Shown: positions 57,892 to 64,000 of the stretch, piece by piece
Layout: each line of letters starts with the position of its first letter
Numbering within the stretch: the stretch's first letter is position 1
Assembly (NCBI RefSeq): GCF_011067745.1
Contig: NZ_JAAMPJ010000001.1
Coordinates: 668,829 to 732,828, forward strand
Source of the DNA: Lentzea alba
Lineage (GTDB): Bacteria; Actinomycetota; Actinomycetes; Mycobacteriales; Pseudonocardiaceae
DNA: 64,000 nt
Reading direction: 5' to 3'
Program-made: the position numbers and the translations under genes
Notes under the pieces: generated by a model
The model's input: only the letters and a program-made list of their open reading frames with translations
Database searches by the model: none
Told to the model about the DNA's origin: nothing

Positions 57892-59519
57892 CACATGCGC
57901 TCCGGGGCGCTCACGCCGAGCAGGCCGAGGCCCGCGGCGAAGACACGCCTGGTCGCGTTGACGAGCTGAAGCCTGACCTGGTGCAACGGAGTCGTCTCCT
58001 CATCACCGCGTGGCAACACGCGGCAGTCCTGCTGGAAGCGGTGGTACGTGCCCGCGAGCTCTTCGAGGTAGCGAGCGACGCGGTGCGGTTCCCGGAGCTC
58101 GGCGGCGGTGGCCACCACCCTGGGGAACTCGCCGATGGTGCGGATGAGGTCGCCCTCGCGCTCGTGGGTGAGCAGCGCGAAGTCCTCACCTGGGGTGATG
58201 CCGAGGTCGGCGGCGTTGCGGAGGATCGACGACGTGCGCGCGTGGGCGTACTGCACGTAGTAGACCGGGTTGTCGTTGCTGTGTTTGCGCAGCAGGTCGA
58301 GGTCGATGTCGAGGCTGGAATCGACGCTCGACCGGATCATGGCGTAGCGGGCGGCGTCCACCCCGACGGCGTCGACCAGGTCTTCCATGGTGATGACGGT
58401 GCCCGCCCGCTTGCTCATCCGCACGGGCTGGCCGCCGCTGACGAGGTTCACGAGCTGGCCGATCAGCACTTCGACGCGGTCCGGGTCGTCTCCCAGCGCG
58501 GCCGCCGCGGCCTTGAGGCGCGCGATGTAGCCGTGGTGATCGGCACCGAGCATGTAGATGCACAGGTCGAAGCCGCGGCCGCGCTTGTCGACGAGGTACG
58601 CGATGTCCCCGGCGATGTAGGCCGGGTTGCCGTCGCTCTTGATGACGACGCGGTCCTTGTCGTCACCGAAGTCCGTGGACCGCAGCCACCAGGCGCCGTC
58701 CTTCTCGTACAGCGAGCCGTTCGCCTTGAGCTTGGCCACGGCCTCGTCCACCCGGCCGCTCTGGTGCAGCGAGTCCTCGTGGAAGTAGACGTCGAAGTCG
58801 GTGCCGAAGTCGTGCAGGCTGCGCTTGATCTCCTCGAACATCAGCCCGACGCCGACCTCGCGCACAGTTTCCGGGTCGGCGAGCGCGCCCGGTTCGCGGC
58901 GCAGCACCTCCGCCGCGATGTCGCTCACGTAGGTGCCCGCGTAGCCGTCCTCGGGGGCCGGCTCGCCCTTCGCGGCGGCGATCAGCGACCGGACGAACCG
59001 GTCGATCTGCGCGCCCGCGTCGTTGAAGTAGTACTCGCGGGTGACCTCGCCGCCGCGGGCCTGGAGGATCCGGCCGAGCGCGTCACCGACGGCCGCCCAG
59101 CGCGCGCCGCCCAGGTGGATGGGGCCGGTCGGGTTCGCGGAGACGAACTCCAGGTTGATCCTGGTGCCGGCGAGCTCGGTGCCGGTGCCGTAGCCGGCCT
59201 TCAGCGCGTCCTCGACGATCGCGCCCTGGGCCTCGGTCGCGATGGTCAGGTTGATGAAGCCCGGACCGGCGACGTCGGCCTTGGCGATGGCGGACTGGGC
59301 CCGCAGCGCCTCGACGAGCCACGTGGCGAGATCGCGCGGGGCGACGCCGACCTTCTTGGCGAGCTGGAGCGCGATGTTCGTGGCGTAGTCGCCGTGCTCG
59401 GGGTTCCTGGGTCGCTCGACCGTCACCTGCTGTGGGGCAGCGGTGGTGTCCAAGCCTCGGTCGGCCAGCAACTGGGCAACCGAAGTCCGGACCAGATCGG
59501 CGAGCGCTTCAGGGGTCAC
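57891..59519 (-). CDS. argS: Arginyl-tRNA synthetase
   Basis: 542 residues from GTG 59519 ([18 protein letters not shown]). Class I synthetase: HIGH-equivalent is HLGG in [20 protein letters not shown], and the KMSKS-equivalent is [14 protein letters not shown]. The C-terminal anticodon domain ([16 protein letters not shown]...) is intact. No ribosome site is present; TAAACT ends 8 bases before the GTG, suggesting leaderless transcription of the whole operon. The in-frame extension to 59591 is not used. Confidence 0.96.
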   Translation of the reverse strand: MTPEALADLVRTSVAQLLADRGLDTTAAPQQVTVERPRNPEHGDYATNIALQLAKKVGVAPRDLATWLVEALRAQSAIAKADVAGPGFINLTIATEAQGAIVEDALKAGYGTGTELAGTRINLEFVSANPTGPIHLGGARWAAVGDALGRILQARGGEVTREYYFNDAGAQIDRFVRSLIAAAKGEPAPEDGYAGTYVSDIAAEVLRREPGALADPETVREVGVGLMFEEIKRSLHDFGTDFDVYFHEDSLHQSGRVDEAVAKLKANGSLYEKDGAWWLRSTDFGDDKDRVVIKSDGNPAYIAGDIAYLVDKRGRGFDLCIYMLGADHHGYIARLKAAAAALGDDPDRVEVLIGQLVNLVSGGQPVRMSKRAGTVITMEDLVDAVGVDAARYAMIRSSVDSSLDIDLDLLRKHSNDNPVYYVQYAHARTSSILRNAADLGITPGEDFALLTHEREGDLIRTIGEFPRVVATAAELREPHRVARYLEELAGTYHRFQQDCRVLPRGDEETTPLHQVRLQLVNATRRVFAAGLGLLGVSAPERM

Positions 59520-59527
59520 GACGTATG

Positions 59528-59533
59528 AGTTTA
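59528..59533 (-). promoter_or_regulatory. Probable -10 box of argS-lysA-hom-thrC-thrB operon
   Basis: TAAACT on the minus strand, with 8 bases to the argS GTG. No Shine-Dalgarno sequence lies in the interval. A -35 is not clear, which is common in these genomes. If correct, the mRNA starts at or within 1-2 bases of the start codon. Confidence 0.45.
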
Positions 59534-59688
59534 GAGAAGCGTTGTCGCAGGTCTCGACCGGGTTACCGGGTCTCGGAGGGTGAGACGGCAAGTGTTAACG
59601 CACACGTGGTATCGCCCTGCGCTGACAGTGACCAGACACGATGTCCCTACACTGGCGCCGGTTGACCAGGACGACATCTGAGGCGGAC

Positions 59689-60519
59689 ATGACCAGCGGC
59701 AAGAAGACGAAGGCCACACGCAACAGCGTGGCCGCAGCCCGTTCCTCGGTGGTGGCGAGCAAGCCCAAGCCGTGGGGCACGATCATCGCCGTGATCGCGG
59801 TGCTGGGGCTCGCGGGCGGCGTTTTCGGATATGCGTACACGCAGATCCACGCGAACAACGTCAAAGAGGCCGCCCTGGCCAAGTGGAAGCCCTCGGACAC
59901 GAACAAGGACCCGTCGAAGCAGCTCGCGGGCATCGTGACCAAGGAGTACGCGGCTTCCAAGCACGTCCAGCCGACTCAGCGCGTCGCCTACGACCAGACC
60001 CCCGCCTTCGGTGGCCCGCACGACTCGACGTGGGCCGACTGCACCGGTGTCGTCTACGACAAGGCCGTGCGCACGGAGAACATGGTCCACGGCCTCGAGC
60101 ACGGTGCCGTCTGGATCGCCTACAACCCCGACCAGGTCAAGGACGACGCGCTCGCGAAGCTCAAGGCCAAGGTCGAGGGCATCCCGTACATGATGATGTC
60201 GCCGTTCCCCGGCCTCGACAAGCCGATCTCGCTGCAGTCCTGGGGCCACCAGCTGAAGGTCGAGAAGGCCGACGACGAGCGCATCGACCAGTTCATCTCG
60301 TCGCTGCTGCGCAACGCGAACACCTACCCCGAGGTCGGCGCGTCCTGCGAGAACGCGCAGTTCCTGTCGAACCCGGCCCCGTTCGTGGCCGAGAAGCCGG
60401 GTGCCGACGCCGTGCCGATGGACGGTGGCACGGACGACTCGAAGACCGAGGGCCAGCAGGGCCAGGTTCCCCCCAGCACGCCTCCGTCGGGCTCCGCCTC
60501 GACGCCGCCGTCCAGCTGA
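59689..60519 (+). CDS. DUF3105 membrane-anchored protein
   Basis: 276 residues from ATG 59689 (GAGG upstream). A Lys-rich cytoplasmic N-terminus, one helix (TIIAVIAVLGLAGGVFGYAY) and an extracytoplasmic DUF3105 domain with ENMVHGLEHGAVWIAYNPD, whose two His residues and acidic neighbours could bind metal. The last ~45 residues are Pro/Ser/Gly-rich. Its stop overlaps the DUF305 start (TGATG), so the two proteins probably act together. Function unknown. Confidence 0.85.
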   Translation: MTSGKKTKATRNSVAAARSSVVASKPKPWGTIIAVIAVLGLAGGVFGYAYTQIHANNVKEAALAKWKPSDTNKDPSKQLAGIVTKEYAASKHVQPTQRVAYDQTPAFGGPHDSTWADCTGVVYDKAVRTENMVHGLEHGAVWIAYNPDQVKDDALAKLKAKVEGIPYMMMSPFPGLDKPISLQSWGHQLKVEKADDERIDQFISSLLRNANTYPEVGASCENAQFLSNPAPFVAEKPGADAVPMDGGTDDSKTEGQQGQVPPSTPPSGSASTPPSS

Positions 60520-61208
60520 TGACTTCTGAGTCCGCCGAGGTCTCCGAGCGCCCCTCCGGGGTGGCTCGGACCCTCGTCATCGGTGCCGCCGTGCTCGCCG
60601 TGCTGCTGCTCGGCGCCGCGGTCGGCCTTCTGGTGAAGCTGCCCGGCTCCACGACGTCCGCGGTGCCGGCGTCCGGTTCCGCGGACATCGGCTTCTGCCA
60701 GGACATGGCCCAGCACCACCTGCAGGGCATCCAGATGGCCAACATCGCGAGGGACCGCTCGACCGATCCCGAGGTGCGCCAGCTCGCGTTCGACATCGCT
60801 TCGACCCAGCTCGAACAGGTCGGCCGCATGAAGGGCTGGCTGATGATGTGGAACGAGCACGAGCAGAACGTGTCCGGCGTCTACATGGCCTGGATGAACG
60901 ACTCCGGCGTGCACGGTCACGGCGCCACCACACCGGAGGCCGGCAAGCCGCTGATGCCGGGCATGGCCGTGACCGACGAGCTGACCAAGCTGCGCACCAT
61001 GCCGGGCGGGCGCGACTTCGACGTGTACTTCCTGCAGCTCATGCTCCGCCACCACACGGGCGGGGCGCCGATGGCGGAGTACGCGGCGACGCGGGCCAGC
61101 CAGCCATTCGTGCGGACGCTGGCCGACAACATGCTGAAGTCGCAGTCGGCCGAGACCGACCTGATGAAGGACTACCTGGCAGAGCGCGGAGCCGCCCCGC
61201 TGCCGTAA
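60519..61208 (+). CDS. DUF305 family membrane-anchored protein
   Basis: 229 residues. N-terminal helix (LVIGAAVLAVLLLGAAVGLLV) then a four-helix ferritin-like DUF305 domain with FCQDMAQHHLQGIQMA and LQLMLRHHTGGAPMAEYA: the paired HH motifs are the family hallmark. Met-rich segments (MKGWLMMWNEH) occur. A periplasmic-side metal (often copper) role is proposed for some relatives; here it is inference. Coupled to the DUF3105 gene. Confidence 0.88.
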   Translation: MTSESAEVSERPSGVARTLVIGAAVLAVLLLGAAVGLLVKLPGSTTSAVPASGSADIGFCQDMAQHHLQGIQMANIARDRSTDPEVRQLAFDIASTQLEQVGRMKGWLMMWNEHEQNVSGVYMAWMNDSGVHGHGATTPEAGKPLMPGMAVTDELTKLRTMPGGRDFDVYFLQLMLRHHTGGAPMAEYAATRASQPFVRTLADNMLKSQSAETDLMKDYLAERGAAPLP

Positions 61209-61223
61209 CCACCGGTATTGCCT

Positions 61224-61274
61224 CCATGGGGGGCACATTCATGGACCTCAGGTCCATGAATGTGCCCCCCATGG
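61224..61274. repeat. Long palindrome, copy 2 (terminator-like)
   Basis: A perfect 51-base palindrome centred on C61249. Each 25-base arm begins CCATGGGGGGCAC and continues ATTCATGGACCT, followed on the plus strand by TTTT. It lies 15 bases after the DUF305 stop and would work as an intrinsic terminator for that operon. The arms match copy 1 (24518) with one substitution, and the central base is C instead of G. Confidence 0.88.
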
Positions 61275-61338
61275 TTTTGCAGGTGGACATCCGCCTACCG
61301 CTGAGTAACGTGGGTCACACCCCTACTCGGAGGTAACC

Positions 61339-63213
61339 ATGACCGTCGACGAGCGCGCGGCCAGGCAGGTCGCCGAACAAGCACGGGAAACCCGCTGGCA
61401 GCGACCGAGCTTCGGCAAGGAGCTCTTCCTCGGTCACTTCCGCATCGACCTCATCCACCCGCATCCGAGTGGCACCGCCGAAGACCGCGAGCGCGGCGAG
61501 GCCTTCCTGGAGAAACTCCGCGAGTTCACCGAGTCCCAGATCGACAACACCGTGATCGAACGGGACGCCCAGATCCCCGACGACGTGCTCAAGGGCCTCA
61601 AGGACCTCGGCGCGTTCGGCATGAAGATCAAACCCGAGTACGGCGGCATCGGTCTGACCCAGGTCTACTACAACAAGGCTCTCATGCTGGTCGGCAGCGC
61701 CAGCCCCGCGATCGGCGCGATGCTGTCCGCGCACCAGTCCATCGGTGTCCCGCAGCCCATCGCGATGTTCGGCAGCCCGGAGCAGAAGCAGGAGTTCCTG
61801 CCGCGCTGCGCCAAGGGCGAGATCACCGCGTTCCTCCTCACCGAACCGGACGTGGGAAGTGACCCCGCGCGACTCGGGACCACGGCCGTGCTCGATGGTG
61901 ACGACTACGTCCTCAACGGCGTGAAGCTCTGGACCACCAACGGTGTCGTGGCCGACCTTCTGGTCGTGATGGCCCAAGTGCCGGACCGGGGGATCACCGC
62001 GTTCGTCGTGGAAGCCGACGCCGAGGGCATCACCGTCGAGAACCGCAACGCGTTCATGGGCCTGCGTGGCCTGGAGAACGGCGTCACGAGGTTCCACAAC
62101 GTCCGAGTGCCCAAGAAGAACGTGATCGGCAAGGAGGGCGCCGGCCTCAAGATCGCCCTGGCCACCCTGAACACCGGCCGCCTCAGCCTCCCCGCCCTCT
62201 GCGCCGGCAGCGCCAAGTGGTGCCTCAAGATCGCCCGCGAATGGTCCACCGAACGCATCCAGTGGGGCCTCCCGGTCGGCAAGCACGAGGCCATCGCCGG
62301 GAAGATCGCCTACATCGCCGCGACGGCCTACGCGCTGGAAGCCGTCCTGGACCTCAGTTCCGAGCTCGCGGACGCCGGCAGCCACGACATCCGCATCGAG
62401 GCCGCGCTGGCCAAGCTCTACGCGAGCGAGAAGGCCTGGCTGGTCGCCGACGAACTCGTCCAGGTGCGCGGCGGGCGCGGTTACGAAACAGCGGAAAGCC
62501 AGGCAGCGCGCGGAGAACGCGGCATCGCGGCCGAGCAGGTCCTGCGCGACCTCCGGATCAACCGGATCTTCGAAGGCTCGACGGAGATCATGCACCTGTT
62601 GATCGCCCGTGAAGCCGTCGACGCGCACCTGTCGGTGGCCGGCGACATCATCGACCCGGACGCCGACCGGCAGAAGAAGATGAAGGCCGCGGCGAAAGCA
62701 GGAGGGTTCTACGCCAAGTGGCTGCCGACGCTCGTGGTCGGCAAGGGGCAGAGTCCGGCCGGTTACACGGAGTTCGGGCCGCTCGCGAAGCACCTGCGGT
62801 TCGTCGAACGGTCGGCGCGCAAGCTGGCGCGGCAGACGTTCTACGCGATGTCGCGGTGGCAGGGGAAGATGGAGCGCAAGCAGCGGTTCCTCAGCCGGAT
62901 CGTGGACATCGGCGCCGAGCTGTTCGCGATCAGTGCCGCCTGCGTGCGGGCCGCGCAGGACAAGAACCCGAACTCACAGGTGCTCGCGGACGCGTTCGCC
63001 AAGCAGGCGCGGATCCGGGTCGACGAGCTGTTCGAGAAGCTGTGGACGAACACCGACGACAGCGACGTGCTGCTGGCCAAGCAGGTCATGGACGGCGACT
63101 ACACGTGGCTTGAGCAGGGCGTGGTCGACGCGTCCATCCCGGGGCGGTGGATCGCGGACTCGGCTCATCGCGAGTCGACGGCGACGAACGTGCACCGGCC
63201 CACGCCCCGTTAG
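61339..63213 (+). CDS. Acyl-CoA dehydrogenase, long VLCAD-like form
   Basis: 624 residues, with GGAGGTAACC directly before ATG: one of the best ribosome sites in the window. FAD enzyme introducing a 2,3-double bond into acyl-CoA. FAD/substrate motifs: FLLTEPDVGSDPARLGTTA, WTTNGVVADLL and QVRGGRGYETAES. The catalytic Glu is in IFEGSTEIMHLL. A ~180-residue C-terminal extension beyond the ~400-residue core resembles very-long-chain types. Chain-length preference is inferred. Confidence 0.92.
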   Translation: MTVDERAARQVAEQARETRWQRPSFGKELFLGHFRIDLIHPHPSGTAEDRERGEAFLEKLREFTESQIDNTVIERDAQIPDDVLKGLKDLGAFGMKIKPEYGGIGLTQVYYNKALMLVGSASPAIGAMLSAHQSIGVPQPIAMFGSPEQKQEFLPRCAKGEITAFLLTEPDVGSDPARLGTTAVLDGDDYVLNGVKLWTTNGVVADLLVVMAQVPDRGITAFVVEADAEGITVENRNAFMGLRGLENGVTRFHNVRVPKKNVIGKEGAGLKIALATLNTGRLSLPALCAGSAKWCLKIAREWSTERIQWGLPVGKHEAIAGKIAYIAATAYALEAVLDLSSELADAGSHDIRIEAALAKLYASEKAWLVADELVQVRGGRGYETAESQAARGERGIAAEQVLRDLRINRIFEGSTEIMHLLIAREAVDAHLSVAGDIIDPDADRQKKMKAAAKAGGFYAKWLPTLVVGKGQSPAGYTEFGPLAKHLRFVERSARKLARQTFYAMSRWQGKMERKQRFLSRIVDIGAELFAISAACVRAAQDKNPNSQVLADAFAKQARIRVDELFEKLWTNTDDSDVLLAKQVMDGDYTWLEQGVVDASIPGRWIADSAHRESTATNVHRPTPR

Positions 63214-63448
63214 TGGCGTGTCGCTGCTAGGCCGTTGACTGCACTGGGCAGGCTGATGGTGCGGGCGCGGCACTGCCCAGTGCACGGCCGGTAGGGGGCT
63301 ACGTCCCCCGCATCCCCCTACCGACTCCCCTTGCAACGGAAGGACACAACACCCTCCAGGAGGAGGTGCCGGTAACGCTAAGCCACAAATCACCGTTCAC
63401 AGATACGACATATGAGTGAATTACCAGGTGAGGTCTGCTCAACTACTC
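63214..63448. terminator. Gap with two tandem hairpins
   Basis: No gene. TGCACTGGGCAG (63240-63251) is exactly complementary to CTGCCCAGTGCA (63273-63284). A second stem, GTAGGGGG (63291-63298) with CCCCCTAC (63314-63321), follows 6 bases on. Together they probably end transcription of the acyl-CoA dehydrogenase gene. Past ~63380 the sequence is AT-richer, with nothing recognisable before the ROK gene's end. Confidence 0.55.
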
Positions 63449-64000
63449 TCAGAGAGTAACTTCGAAGACCAATTCACGGGCCGCGTCCAGGCCCATCGCG
63501 AGGGCTCCGGAGAGCACCGCGCCGTCACCCAGCGCGCCGGCCACGATCGGTGGAGCCAGCGGGGTCATCGTCCGCAGCGCGGCCTCCAAAGGCGACAGCA
63601 GCAGGTCCACGTTCGACCCGACGCCGCCACCCAGCACGACCAGTTCAGGATCGACCACCGCGGACACCGCGGCCACCAGGAACGCGAGCCGTTCCGCCTC
63701 CACCCGCACGACTTCGAGTGCTTGTGCGCCACCGGATCGCGCTGCCGTGAACACCTCACGAGCCGAACGCGCCGGCAGTCCGCGCTCACGAGCCAGCGCC
63801 ACCACGGACTCCGCCGCGGCAGCGTCCTCGAACTGTCCACGTTGGACGTCCGTTGTGGACCTGCCGAACGGCAGGAAGCCGACCTCGCCCGCCGCCCCGT
63901 GCGCGCCGCGGAACAACACGCCGTCCACGACGATCCCCATGCCCACACCGGTTCCGACCGTCGCGCACACGAACACGCGTGCGTCGCGAGCCGCCCCGTA
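63449..64000 (-). CDS. ROK-family protein (N-terminal part outside window)
   Basis: The frame is open to the window edge; about 183 C-terminal residues are seen. The ROK motifs [30 protein letters not shown] and PELVVLGGGVG are clear. The Cys-rich zinc motif usually found after GExG is absent. Without the N-terminus it is impossible to say whether this is a sugar kinase or a ROK transcriptional regulator with a helix-turn-helix. Confidence 0.88.
   Translation of the reverse strand, partial: YGAARDARVFVCATVGTGVGMGIVVDGVLFRGAHGAAGEVGFLPFGRSTTDVQRGQFEDAAAAESVVALARERGLPARSAREVFTAARSGGAQALEVVRVEAERLAFLVAAVSAVVDPELVVLGGGVGSNVDLLLSPLEAALRTMTPLAPPIVAGALGDGAVLSGALAMGLDAARELVFEVTL

Overview
The window reads as chromosomal DNA of a very high-GC actinomycete, most likely Pseudonocardiales (Lentzea/Saccharothrix/Amycolatopsis-like; genus is inference). 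The backbone order argS-lysA-hom-thrC-thrB-rho-rpmE-prfA / prmC / sua5-wecA-atpI-atpBEFHAGD / atpC-DUF2550-pduO-murA is the order known from Mycobacterium tuberculosis Rv1292-Rv1315. NucS, a MurA with Asp at the usual Cys, an EspG/PPE-like set, abundant GTG starts and probable leaderless genes agree with this. No rRNA, tRNA, CRISPR array or insertion sequence was seen.

Layout. 1-4413: partial aldehyde dehydrogenase, DUF3558-like lipoprotein, sodium/solute symporter with a small membrane partner. 4680-14569: a conflict/RiPP-type accessory locus. The rightward operon encodes an EAD2+VMAP-C protein, a MoxR AAA+ ATPase and a 1412-residue vWA/NB-ARC/TPR protein of the FxsT type. Converging on it are a nucleotidyl-cyclase-homology+EAD2 protein, a 54-residue precursor-like peptide too short for usual gene calling, and a HExxH putative peptide beta-hydroxylase. 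14661-22651: nucS, Nudix hydrolase, GlxA-type regulator with DJ-1/PfpI and small membrane partners, SDR with an XRE regulator, enoyl-CoA hydratase, ethylmalonyl-CoA mutase, small membrane protein. 22641-25393: murA, pduO, DUF2550, atpC. 25499-31627: SigE-family sigma factor with membrane partner, an asymmetric ABC exporter pair and an MFS transporter; this block separates atpC from atpD. 31920-41067: atp operon, atpI, wecA, sua5. 41298-45339: ESX-type substrate/EspG island and an unknown two-gene operon. 45336-59519: prmC, lpd, BAAT-like hydrolase, prfA, rpmE, small membrane protein, rho, and the translationally coupled argS-lysA-hom-thrC-thrB operon. 59689-64000: DUF3105-DUF305 pair, large acyl-CoA dehydrogenase, partial ROK protein.

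Working picture of the accessory locus (inference): VMAP, MoxR and vWA modules form a nucleotide-driven assembly linked by homotypic EAD2 contacts to the cyclase-homology protein, while the HExxH enzyme modifies the small peptide. The locus has no radical SAM maturase and the peptide lacks the canonical FxSxx C-terminus, so it looks like a non-canonical FxSxx-type system. Other points of interest are two distant copies of a roughly 51-bp palindrome, the displaced atpC, and the ABC pair whose two NBDs have lost complementary ATP-site motifs.
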